From positions 1 through 64,000 of the forward strand of contig NZ_JAQIVI010000022.1 of the NCBI RefSeq assembly GCF_028618695.1: DNA of 64,000 nt. The letters are read 5' to 3'. Below are positions 46,187 through 54,891 of this stretch, piece after piece. A program made the position numbers and the translations under genes. Source of the DNA: Natrinema soli (lineage in GTDB: Archaea; Halobacteriota; Halobacteria; Halobacteriales; Natrialbaceae). How positions within the stretch are numbered: position 1 is the stretch's first letter; each line of letters opens with the position of its first letter. The notes beneath the pieces were generated by a model. It did no database searches. It had not been told where the DNA came from and saw only the letters and a list, made by a program, of their open reading frames with translations.

Positions 46187-46272
46187 CTATAGCAGCAATT
46201 GCAACTATTTACACACTGATCGCACAGCTGTCGTGCGGTCAGGTGTGCATTGACTTGTAGTAGCTGCTATAG
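46187..46272. repeat. Hairpin repeat element, subtype A, copy 2
   Basis: An 86-base element with the same core as the copy at 32033 (GCAACTATTTACAC, then CTGATCGCACAGCTGTCGTGCG and AGGTGTGCATTGACTTG), ends CTATAGCAGC / GCTGCTATAG. It lies directly upstream of the first transposase remnant. Confidence 0.75.
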
Positions 46273-46339
46273 TAAGCCGCTGAGGCGGTTTGTATCTCAT
46301 CAGTAGGATGTGGTGATATCAGAATACACCCTTCACGAA

Positions 46340-46490
46340 GACTGGGACGATTGCTCTCAGTGGCTTCCTGGCGTTGAGTCGGCGAGAAACACGGCGTCTT
46401 CGACATCGTATTTCTCAGTGAGGTCGTTTAGAAACATCTCAGTATGTGTAGTTGTACGTGTTAAAGCGATCCCAACGTGGAGAAATACGC
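46340..46490 (-). pseudogene. IS6-type transposase fragment 1
   Basis: Read on the minus strand, the frame gives LHVGIALTRTTTHTEMFLND followed by LTEKYDVEDAVFLADSTPGSH and then a stop. Haloarchaeal IS6-family transposases have the pattern TEKHDVDDAVFLVD-G around the second catalytic aspartate. Only about 45 residues survive, with no start and no C-terminus, so this is a dead copy. Confidence 0.6.
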
Positions 46491-47165
46491 TCGTTTTAAA
46501 TATCGAAACAGCACACATCCAGTAGCGCTACTCATATAGTTGGATTGCTGTTACATCGGTCGCATGATCCGACTGTGTTCATCTATCGGTTTTCTGTCCC
46601 CGATTACGAGGTAGCTACCGGGCTCGTTCGACACACGTTCGTAACTGAGCAGCCTCCCTCTGGAGAGAAATTATATTCCGTATGAATCTCACGAAATTGG
46701 AATATCTATTCAAGAAATCACTCAGTGGCCGTGAAGTACTAATCAGACCGATCTAGACGCGTATTTCTCCGAACAGAAGCAGTTCGACATCGTCGGAGCG
46801 CTTCGAATCGAGCAACTAGACAGCTCGGGGCAGACAAAACAGGCAGCGAGAAGACACCTGGGAGAATAAAAGAGGCAGCGAATGAAATCGAGGATACTAG
46901 ACATTCGAAAGACCGAACTGGATAGCATTCACAATCAGACGGATTGGTATTGACAAAGTAGGGGTTTACCAGACTCTGCTATTACAACCCTATGCTCGTA
47001 AATGCGGGACTCAGAACACTGAATAAATGGCCTCGGTTTGCATATAACAAACAACGTGTGAGATCACGCTACGGGAGAATATGGTAACAGATGGAATAAC
47101 ACATCACTAGTAGTGAATAAACGCACATATAAGCTATGATCCCGCGGTCATCGGTTACACGGGCC

Positions 47166-47782
47166 GTGTTCAGAGCAGTTGATTCCCTACGTACGCGTAC
47201 TCTGGAGCCAGGTTTCGGCGGTATTCGATTCGGCGTTTCTGAAATAATTTCCGAACTGGTAGGTTCGTTATTTTACTTCTTGAAAGAGACGTTCGATGGC
47301 GTTCCGATTTCCGTGTTTTTCGTATCGAAATCGGAGATCGTATCGGTTGAGTACATCTTTCAGCCAGGATCCGGAATCGACGAGAACCACGGCATCGTCG
47401 ACATCGTGTTTCTCGAAGCGTTCGGAGCGGATGATCGAGGGAACACCTTCGTTCCTCGCCGGAAACAGCCTGACATGGGGGAACTCGTTCGTTTCGGGAT
47501 CGACAGCAGCGTGCAGCCAGTAGCGCTGATCGTCGAGCGCGATGTGATCCGGCCGGGCACCGTCTGCGGCTGTAAGTCGGCTTTCTGGATCCAGTTATGA
47601 ACAGTCGAACGCGCCCGTTTGATACCGAACCATTCCAAGACAGAGACAGTCTCTGAAAGTGATAACCCGCACAACTGAAGCTGGATACTGAGCGCCAGTA
47701 GTTCGCGCGGTGTCTGCTCGCGCTCCAGAAAGTCTCACCCGATCTCGATGCTAGCGCCGTCGAGGCGGTCGAATTCTGGCAT
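47166..47782 (-). pseudogene. IS6-family transposase, multiply interrupted
   Basis: From an ATG at 47782 the frame reads MPEFDRLDGASIEIG, then a stop, DFLEREQTPRELLALSIQ, CGLSLSETVSVLEWFGIKRARSTVHNWIQKADLQP. A phase change near 47545-47565 leads to PDHIALDDQRYWLHAAVDP, EKHDVDDAVVLVDSGSW, HGNRNAIERLFQEVK, another stop and RTYQFGNYF...AETWLQ. The DD(E)-type layout and the GNRN-x-IER motif identify the IS6 family. At least two in-frame stops and one frameshift show it is inactive. Flanking inverted repeats were not found. Confidence 0.8.
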
Positions 47783-48342
47783 GGCACAACGAGTTCCACC
47801 GCCTCACTCCTTCACGCGCTACTCTGAACGAGCGCCTCCGCTCACGCTCCCAACAGTCATCAAATTCCGCTGCGTAGCGCTCGCTGAGCAGGTCTGCGAC
47901 CAACATGGACAAACGAGCTCTCTGACCTGCTCGCTTCTCAAACCACGCTACCGAGACGGTACCAAATATACTGATTCTATGGATATGTTACATACATAGG
48001 GGTGTGATTTGCGCGCCGTGCAATACGATCTCACGACTGCGATCGGCACTCGTGCGTTGTGCAGTTTCAGGGTCGAATGCATTCGAGTGTATCAAGGTCT
48101 GAATCATCGGTTTGATCGGATGGTCTGCTCATCAGCTATTGTTTTCTCATACTAAACAGCACGTATCCACGATACTGCCGCGGGATGAGTTCATCTGTCG
48201 TTCAAGTGTTACTACTTGTACCGCAGTGGCGTACAACGAAGGCGAGTATATTCTGGCTTCCAACCAGTGTGGAGATTCGCCGACTGATAACGGTGAATCG
48301 CACAATCAGTTATACCGAGAGTATATGAATGACATGAATCGA

Positions 48343-49104
48343 TCAGAGCGATGTGGAATTGATTTCGATAATATTGACCGCCTGGCGGATCATTTCTGGA
48401 AGTTCACCAGTAAGGCGTTCTTCGTTCATTCGTCTACCCGGACCGATAATGCTGATCGCACCGTACAGACCGCCATCTTGGTCGTGGATCGGAGTACCGA
48501 CGCCGACCAATCCCGGAATGGTTTCACCGTGATTGTATGCGATACCCTCTTCGCGGATCTGCTCGAGCTCGTTCCGTAACTCTGCTTCGTCAGTGATCGT
48601 GTTCGGCGAGATGGCCTCGAACTCAGTCTCTTCGATGATCCGATCGCGTTTTGCGGGAGGCATGAACGCGAGCATCGCCTTTCCGACGGCGGTATGATAG
48701 AGTTCGTTTCGATAGCCGACGTACACCTCCGTCTGGACGGCGTTTTCTCCTTCGGCAGTGTGAAGGCAGACGCCTTCGCCGCGTTCTTCGACGGTGAACA
48801 GTGCCATTTCTCCGGACTCTTCGGCGAGTGTGTCTACTTCCTTTGTCGCAATATCGTGGATGTCGATCCGGTTTTTCGCGTGGTGTGCGATATCGATGAA
48901 CCGCAATCCGAGTTTGTACCCGTCGCCTTCGTTGATGACGTAGCCGTTCTCCTCGAGGGTCGCTAAGTGACAGTGGACCGTGCCCTTCGAGATGCCGACC
49001 TCATTCGCGATTTCGGTAACGCGCGCTCCCTCTCTCTCGGTAAGGATGTCGACGATATCGAGCGATCGTTGGACCGCCTGTACCGGGTTTTTCGCGTTCA
49101 CCAT
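48343..49104 (-). CDS. IclR family transcriptional regulator
   Basis: A 253-residue regulator: VQAVQRSLDIVDILTEREG, winged helix VTEIANEVGISKGTVHCHLATLEENGYV (about residues 28-55), effector domain TEVYVGYRNELYHTAVGKAMLAFM and GLVGVGTPIHDQDGG. It belongs to the same family as the protein at 45303. It diverges from the polyol-type dehydrogenase at 49594 across a 489-base gap, and so could regulate the sugar module. The start at MVNAKNPVQ matches the family. Confidence 0.9.
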   Translation of the reverse strand: MVNAKNPVQAVQRSLDIVDILTEREGARVTEIANEVGISKGTVHCHLATLEENGYVINEGDGYKLGLRFIDIAHHAKNRIDIHDIATKEVDTLAEESGEMALFTVEERGEGVCLHTAEGENAVQTEVYVGYRNELYHTAVGKAMLAFMPPAKRDRIIEETEFEAISPNTITDEAELRNELEQIREEGIAYNHGETIPGLVGVGTPIHDQDGGLYGAISIIGPGRRMNEERLTGELPEMIRQAVNIIEINSTSL

Positions 49105-49593
49105 TTCTTATACTGGTATGCAATAACACGCCCCATAAATGTTTGGTCCTGTTAAACAGTTCTCGTCCGACGACAGTGATCCCAGATATACCGATTAATT
49201 AGGCCTGTACCGCCAGATATACTGAATTCCATGTCCGTTGCACAGCAATATCTACGATATACTACCCGCACCTGTCTTGGATTGTCGCCCTCTCGGAGAC
49301 ACGTCCACCTATTTCGCCATACCAAACGACGCGGGGTATCCCGGCGAGTGCGGGAGACCGTACCGACGAGTCGTCCTTGCGGTCACAGAGATCGAGTTCA
49401 GTCCCGATTGTAACCGATAGTAGCCACTGAAACGAGTTACACGCTGATCGTATCGCTGTCATGCGATCAGGTGTGCAGTGACGTTCAGTGGCAACCATAC
49501 GGCGTTTTGGAGCTATCGGTTGGTGGTCTATTTTCCCAATGATTTATACCAGTTGGATAGTATCTATTGTTCGAAGGTTGGAGTGATCTCTGA
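49105..49593. other. 489-base intergenic region between the IclR gene and the dehydrogenase gene
   Basis: Contains a short palindrome CTGTTAAACAG (49149-49159), two direct copies of CCAGATATAC (49182-49191 and 49213-49222) 31 bases apart, and a subtype B hairpin repeat at 49417-49499. The direct repeats and palindrome are candidate IclR binding sites. The dehydrogenase start is preceded by GGAG and by a TTTATA box about 46 bases upstream. Confidence 0.5.
49417..49499. repeat. Hairpin repeat element, subtype B, copy 2
   Basis: Begins ATAGTAGCCACTGAAACGAGTTACACGCTGATCGTATCGCTGTC and ends TTCAGTGGCAACCATA; the 9-base inner termini GCCACTGAA/TTCAGTGGC pair exactly. Very similar to the copy at 32254-32334. 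It lies between the IclR gene and the dehydrogenase promoter. Confidence 0.75.
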
Positions 49594-50613
49594 ATGCGAA
49601 CGATAGCCACTGACGGAGAGGGAAACGTATGGGAGGAGACGCGCGAACGACCCGAACCGAATCCGGGCGAAGCGGTCGTGAAGATTCGTACAGTCGGAAT
49701 CTGTGGGAGTGATATCGGATTAATCAGTGGCGAAGGGCCGCCCTGGACCCAGTATCCGCTCGTTCCAGGACACGAGGTCTGTGCGGAGGTCGTCGAACTC
49801 GGCGAGGATATCGATTCGCTTTCGGTGGGTGATCGAGTCGCCCTCCATGGGTTCATCTACTGTGGCACTTGTACTCCCTGTCGGGAAGGTCGGTACTACC
49901 AGTGTGATGACCTTCGCGAAATCGGATTCACAGTCGACGGCGGCTATCGAGAGTATGCCGCCTTCCCTGTCGACACGTTGAACCCGCTCCCCGACAGCAT
50001 CTCGGATCTCGAAGCCTGTCAGATCGATTCTGCGGCGTGTACGCTCCACGCGATGAAACGCATCGAGACGTCAGTTTCGGATACTGCTGCGGTCCTCGGG
50101 CCGGGATCGCTGGGGTTGTTTGGCGTTCAGTTACTCCGTGCCAGGGGAGTCGAGGATGTGATTCTTACCGGCACGCGTGAGGAACGACTCAATGTCGGCC
50201 GCACCCTTGGCGCGACGAAGACGGTCAACGTTCACGAGGCGGATCCGGTGTCGGTGGTCGACGAGTACACCGACGGACACGGGGTCGAGGTCTGTGTCGA
50301 GGCGGCGGGTGCTGGGGACGTGGTGAACACATGTCTGAAAATCGCCGCTAAACAGGGCCAGATCGCACTAACGGGCGTCTTTAACGGTCCCCGAGAGATC
50401 GATCCGAACGATATCGTCGCCAAGGAATTGTCGGTCGTCGGTGGTGTTACCGCCTCCCATGCAATCGACGACGTAATCGAACTGTTCGAGCGGGGGGAAC
50501 TCACCATCGACGGTATCGTCACCCACGAGTTCGACCTCGCAGCGTACGACGATGCACTCGAGTGCGTCCGCGAACGTCGCGATGGTGTTATCAAGGCCGT
50601 TCTCCGGCCCTGA
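49594..50613 (+). CDS. Zinc-dependent medium-chain dehydrogenase, polyol/sorbitol/threonine dehydrogenase-like
   Basis: A 339-residue dehydrogenase: GICGSDIGLISGEGP (catalytic Cys), PGHEVCAEVVELGED (His-Glu), the structural zinc set CGTCTPCREGRYYQC (about residues 90-104) and the NAD(P) loop LGPGSLGLFGVQLL. The family oxidises polyols, sugar alcohols or threonine. It is the first gene right of the IclR regulator and belongs, by position, with the polysaccharide/oligosaccharide genes downstream, possibly converting a sugar acid or polyol product. The substrate is not predictable. Confidence 0.88.
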   Translation: MRTIATDGEGNVWEETRERPEPNPGEAVVKIRTVGICGSDIGLISGEGPPWTQYPLVPGHEVCAEVVELGEDIDSLSVGDRVALHGFIYCGTCTPCREGRYYQCDDLREIGFTVDGGYREYAAFPVDTLNPLPDSISDLEACQIDSAACTLHAMKRIETSVSDTAAVLGPGSLGLFGVQLLRARGVEDVILTGTREERLNVGRTLGATKTVNVHEADPVSVVDEYTDGHGVEVCVEAAGAGDVVNTCLKIAAKQGQIALTGVFNGPREIDPNDIVAKELSVVGGVTASHAIDDVIELFERGELTIDGIVTHEFDLAAYDDALECVRERRDGVIKAVLRP

Positions 50614-50774
50614 CATACCACCGAGGGAAGAAGCGTCACGTTCTCCGGAGTTCACGGACGATGCGGGCAGTCGATATTCGCAGTAAACTGCTCGTGGTCG
50701 AGCTACCCACTGGATATGAACAGTAGCTGCGAGCGGCGATGGAGGTGCGTCTCTATTCTCTCCCGTTGGACAGC

Positions 50775-50783
50775 AAATATATA
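50775..50783 (+). promoter_or_regulatory. TATA box of the HEAT-repeat gene
   Basis: AAATATATA centred about 27 bases before the ATG at 50806 supports a leaderless start at that codon. Confidence 0.5.
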
Positions 50784-50805
50784 CCTGGATAGTATCGTCT
50801 GTGCC

Positions 50806-51966
50806 ATGGCCGGCCCCTCGGAGGACGAGATCGAACACGCGTCAGCGCTGCAGGAAGCGGCCAAAACGGAGCCGTCGTCGGTCGATGTCGACGACGTCGT
50901 CGATCTTCTCGTTGACGGCGATCAGCAAACACGATCGATTGCGTTCGAGGCATTCACGGAACTCGCGGCGGTTCGATCGGCGGCCGTCGACGCCACCGTG
51001 GCTCGTCTCGAGGAGCATCTCACTACCGACGTCACCGACATCCGTCGACGGGCCGTACTGACGACCGAGGCGCTCGTCGAGCGGCATCCCGAACCGTTCG
51101 AACGTGTCGTTCCCGAACTCCGGGCGATCGCCGACGATCGATCGACCCCCGGTCGTGAACCGGCCATCCTCGCCTTGGCGAAACTCGCTCTCGAACGACC
51201 GACCGCTGTGGTCCCCGCCGTCGATTCGTTGCTCGCGATCTGTCACGAACCGGTCATACCAGTCGACGATTCGACGCCCGACGGTATTCCGGACGCCGGA
51301 CCGCACAGGGGTGCCGCGCTGAAACAGGAACGAAAAAACCGAGACGAGGTACGCGTTCACGCGATCGCGGGGCTCACACGAATCGCGGCTGCGGATCCGG
51401 CCACGATTCGGGGGTCCGTCTCCGACGTGGCTGACCTGCTCGAGGACGACAATACTCTCGTTCGGGCGGGCGCCTGTGAGGTACTCGAGGCTATCGCATT
51501 GGAGTTCCCTCGAGAGGTGGAACCGTTCGTGTCAGCTCTCGCGACGCGGATCGCGTCGGACGGAAAACATCCGGTTCCGTGGCGAGCAGCGGACACGCTC
51601 GTGGCCGTCGGGGACGCATGTCCGGAGCGGGTCGGTCACGCCGTTGCGCCGATCGTCGACGATCTGTCGAAGTTCGTCGAGTCGCGCAACGCTGAACGGC
51701 GGACGAACGGTATTACCCTTCTTGCAGACGCTGCGAACGCGCAACCGAAGGCCGTCGAATCGATGATTCCGAAGCTTCGAGCGCGACTCGAGGACGACGA
51801 TCCGTCCGTTCGAGCGAATGCAGCGCTTGCACTCGGTTTCGCCGGCGACGTCACCGCTTATGCAACCATCGCTGAACTCGCCGAAAGCGATCCCAATGCG
51901 GATGTGAGAGACGCTGCTGACCGTTCGCTCGATAGACTCAGACGGACAGAGGCAACTGACGGATAG
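50806..51966 (+). CDS. HEAT-repeat (alpha-solenoid) protein
   Basis: A 386-residue acidic protein made of repeated helical pairs: e.g. VDLLVDGDQQTRSIAFEAFTELAAV, RAIADDRSTPGREPAILALAKLAL, VADLLEDDNTLVRAGACEVLEAIAL, and RLEDDDPSVRANAALALGFAG near the end. The Asp-x3-R-x-x-A-x-x-A-L register is the HEAT/PBS-lyase-type pattern. Such proteins are scaffolds or phycobilin-lyase-like binding proteins. It lies between the dehydrogenase and the importer with a separate promoter. A role with the importer is not evident; the fold is the only safe statement. Confidence 0.75.
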   Translation: MAGPSEDEIEHASALQEAAKTEPSSVDVDDVVDLLVDGDQQTRSIAFEAFTELAAVRSAAVDATVARLEEHLTTDVTDIRRRAVLTTEALVERHPEPFERVVPELRAIADDRSTPGREPAILALAKLALERPTAVVPAVDSLLAICHEPVIPVDDSTPDGIPDAGPHRGAALKQERKNRDEVRVHAIAGLTRIAAADPATIRGSVSDVADLLEDDNTLVRAGACEVLEAIALEFPREVEPFVSALATRIASDGKHPVPWRAADTLVAVGDACPERVGHAVAPIVDDLSKFVESRNAERRTNGITLLADAANAQPKAVESMIPKLRARLEDDDPSVRANAALALGFAGDVTAYATIAELAESDPNADVRDAADRSLDRLRRTEATDG

Positions 51967-52138
51967 GGGCGTACTGCCTGTGAGCGTCGCGACTGTTCGG
52001 TCGATCAGCCCCGACGCGTCCGTCCCGGGCTCCCGCCGAAAAGGTTTATATGACCGTGTGTCAACACGTACCTTACGAAGCGAACGACCGGATGGCGCGT
52101 GAATTACCGCCAAGCAAACGAAGATCTATGACAGTAGA

Positions 52139-54322
52139 ATGACACAGAGTAAACAGGAGTACGAATCCTATACCGAGAACAATCAGCAGACGATCCTCGA
52201 GGTCCGCGACGTGAGTGTAACCTTTGATATGGACCGCGGCACGTCACGCGTCCTCGACAGCGTGAGCTTCGACGTTAACCGCAATGAGATGCTCGGAATC
52301 GTCGGCGAGAGCGGCAGCGGGAAGTCCATGTTTGCGGCGTCGTTGCTCAACGCGGTCGTCGATCCCGGCGAAGCGTCGGGTGAAATATGGTTTCACCCCA
52401 CAGATGGTGATCCCGTCGACGTTCTCTCGCTGACCGACGACCAACTCGAGCAGTTCCGCTGGGAAGAGATTTCGATGGTGTTCCAGGGGGCGATGAGTTC
52501 GTTCAATCCGACAATGAAGATCAGGGAACACTTCGAGGAGACGATCCGGGCCCACGGGAAAGACATGGACGAGCGAATGGCCCACGCTCGTCAGCTCCTC
52601 ACCGACCTCTATCTCGATCCAGACCGGGTGCTCTCCTCGTACCCGCACGAGCTCTCCGGCGGTATGAAACAGCGAGCGCTGATCGCGCTGAGCCTCGTTC
52701 TCGACCCCGAGGTGCTCGTCATGGACGAGCCGACGGCCGCACTCGACTTGCTCATGCAGCGGTCGATTATGAACCTTCTCGAGACCCTCCAGAACGAGTA
52801 CGATCTCACGATCGTTTTCATCACGCACGATCTACCGCTGGTTGCGGGATTGGCCGACCGTCTCGCGGTGATGTACGCGTTCGAATTCGTCGAGTTTGGT
52901 CCCAGCGATCACGTCGTCCGGAACGCGTCCCATCCGTATACGAGGGCGTTGTTGAAGTCGGTGCCGAGCGTCGACGCTCCGCTAGAGAATATGAATCCGA
53001 TCGACGGCGAAAGTCCGGACCCGGTCGACACGCCGTCCGGTTGTTCGTATCATCCCCGATGTCCGATATCGACCGAGAAGTGCGTCCAGGAAGACCCCGG
53101 GTATCACAGCGTTGACGACGGACAAGAAGTCACGTGTTTCCACTGGGAGGAATCGGCCGATGCCGTCCAGTACGACCTCGGTGTCGAAGAGCTCGAATCG
53201 GAGTCGATGTCGCCAGCCGACCGTTCCGATACCGAGACTCTCATGTCGTTGACCAATGTCGACGTCCACTTCGATCAGGCCAGTTTCATCGACAAGGTAT
53301 TCAACAAGGACATGACGGTTCGCGCGGTCGACGATGTTTCGCTCGACATCAAAGAGAACGAGGTCATCGCGCTCGTCGGCGAATCCGGCTGCGGAAAAAC
53401 GACCCTCGGCAAAACCGCGATCGGTATCCAGGAGCCGACATCGGGGACGGTGACCTACCGAGGAATGGACATCTGGGAGGCGAAACGGGGGAACGCCGAC
53501 ATCGACCCTGACGAGGTCCGCCGAGCCTTACAGATCGTTCATCAGGATCCGGGCAGTTCCCTGAACCCGAGTCGAACCGTGCGGACGAGTCTTGCCGCCC
53601 CGCTCAAGCGATGGCGCCCGGATCTGAACTCCAGCGACCGCGAAACGGTGATCTCAAATCTCCTCGAGCGGGTCGGGATGAAACCCGCTGAGGACTACGC
53701 GGTTCGGTTTCCGCACCAGCTGTCCGGCGGCGAAAAACAACGCGTCGTCCTCCTGCGATCGCTGCTGATGAGTCCGGACCTCATCCTCGCGGACGAGGCG
53801 GTCAGCGCGCTCGACGTCTCGTTGCGTGTCGAGATGATGGATCTCATGCTCAACTTGCAGGAGATGTTCGATACGTCGTACCTGTTTATCTCTCACGACT
53901 TCGCGAACGCACGGTATCTCGCCGAAAAGTCCGGGGGTCGTATCGGAATCATGTACCTGGGCAATCTCGTCGAGATCGGGCCAGCGAAGGAGATTATCCA
54001 CGATCCGAAACATCCCTACACGAAGGTGCTGCGGTGGGCGACGCCGCCGCTCGATCCGGACGCGGCGAGGGAAGCCCAGAAGACGAAACCGCCGGTTCGG
54101 GAGATTGACATCCCGGACCCGACGGATCCGCCGAGCGGCTGTCCGTTCCATACTCGGTGTCCGGAGGCCCGCGACGTCTGTCGACGAGAGATGCCGTCCA
54201 TGGTCGATACGGACGATGGCTCGTTCGTCGCCTGCTTCCGGGAGGACGAGTCCCACGAATACTGGGAGAGCGAGCCGCTTGACGACGCCGAAGAAACCGC
54301 TTCTATCGACGAGCTGGCCTGA
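52139..54322 (+). CDS. Fused dual-ATPase subunit of a peptide/oligosaccharide ABC importer (DppD-DppF fusion)
   Basis: A 727-residue protein with two complete ATPase domains. First: GESGSGKSMFAASLL (about residue 56), LSGGMKQRALIALS (about residue 173), VLVMDEPTAALD. Second, from about residue 370: GESGCGKTTLGKTAIG (about residue 414), LSGGEKQRVVLLRSLL, LILADEAVSALD. Each domain ends with the Opp/Dpp Cys-rich tail (CSYHPRCPISTEKC and CPFHTRCPEARDVC), which occurs in peptide importers. In most bacteria DppD and DppF are separate. It energises DppBC and the binding protein at 57843. A TATA box near 52041 implies a leader of several dozen bases. Confidence 0.9.
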   Translation: MTQSKQEYESYTENNQQTILEVRDVSVTFDMDRGTSRVLDSVSFDVNRNEMLGIVGESGSGKSMFAASLLNAVVDPGEASGEIWFHPTDGDPVDVLSLTDDQLEQFRWEEISMVFQGAMSSFNPTMKIREHFEETIRAHGKDMDERMAHARQLLTDLYLDPDRVLSSYPHELSGGMKQRALIALSLVLDPEVLVMDEPTAALDLLMQRSIMNLLETLQNEYDLTIVFITHDLPLVAGLADRLAVMYAFEFVEFGPSDHVVRNASHPYTRALLKSVPSVDAPLENMNPIDGESPDPVDTPSGCSYHPRCPISTEKCVQEDPGYHSVDDGQEVTCFHWEESADAVQYDLGVEELESESMSPADRSDTETLMSLTNVDVHFDQASFIDKVFNKDMTVRAVDDVSLDIKENEVIALVGESGCGKTTLGKTAIGIQEPTSGTVTYRGMDIWEAKRGNADIDPDEVRRALQIVHQDPGSSLNPSRTVRTSLAAPLKRWRPDLNSSDRETVISNLLERVGMKPAEDYAVRFPHQLSGGEKQRVVLLRSLLMSPDLILADEAVSALDVSLRVEMMDLMLNLQEMFDTSYLFISHDFANARYLAEKSGGRIGIMYLGNLVEIGPAKEIIHDPKHPYTKVLRWATPPLDPDAAREAQKTKPPVREIDIPDPTDPPSGCPFHTRCPEARDVCRREMPSMVDTDDGSFVACFREDESHEYWESEPLDDAEETASIDELA

Positions 54323-54448
54323 TAGCAGGGCACCGATCCACGATTTGGGACGTTCGATGGTCTACTCTTCGACTGTGACGGACTCGCCGGTTGCTACCTC
54401 GAGAATGGGTACCAAAGGATTTTTGCGACCGAGGGAGTGGAGAGAGAC

Positions 54449-54670
54449 ATGGCTGGCAAATACGATAAAAGTTACCTCGATCACCTTTGCGACTACGAGC
54501 AGGGATGGCAGTTGCTGTTTACGTTTTCCGTGGGGTTTCTGGGCCTCTCGTTGCTGTGGTTCGTCTCTCTCGATACCGGGTCCGCGGCGTACGTCGTCAC
54601 GATACTGAACCTGTTCGGTCTCACCGTTCTCGCCCTCGTCAGCGGATTCGTCCTCTCTCGGTGCAGATGA
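54449..54670 (+). CDS. Small two-helix membrane protein (73 residues)
   Basis: I do not recognise a family. It starts MAGKYDKSYLDHLCDYEQGWQ, then has two hydrophobic helices (LLFTFSVGFLGLSLLWFV and AAYVVTILNLFGLTVLALVSGFVL). It sits between the fused ATPase and the DppB gene. A second two-helix protein of similar size (57293-57553) lies after the permeases. The layout looks deliberate. It may be an accessory subunit that stabilises or regulates the importer. Coding is likely from codon bias and position; the function is unknown. Confidence 0.6.
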   Translation: MAGKYDKSYLDHLCDYEQGWQLLFTFSVGFLGLSLLWFVSLDTGSAAYVVTILNLFGLTVLALVSGFVLSRCR

Positions 54671-54891
54671 GCGAGCGGTCCAGTCGCCATCGCGGGGATT
54701 CAAACGGGTTCGAGTCCGTGGTTCTCCGATCGCTCGGTACCGTTCGGAGACGGTCGGAACAGTGACGATGTTCTCAACTACGGGGTACCTGTCAGGATTA
54801 TGTACGCAACTGGAAACAGCTACTCCGAACGATGCCAGCCCACCAACGGGATAAACTATATGAGGAATGGGAAAGCATTCAATATCATCTA

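Larger units (their letters stand above)
46062..48342. other. 2.3-kb low-coding region with transposase wreckage
   Basis: This region contains repeat copy 3 and two IS6-type transposase remnants (listed separately). Between 46530 and 47130 the base composition is AT-richer; fragments such as DAYFSEQKQFDIVGALRIEQLD on the plus strand at about 46753-46820 look like broken coding sequence of unknown origin. Bases 47783-48342 carry no identifiable gene. It looks like an old insertion hot spot. Confidence 0.55.

Noticed and set aside
47136..47600. 154-codon plus-strand frame in the transposase region
   Set aside because: It is antisense to the broken IS6 transposase, whose motifs are clear on the other strand.
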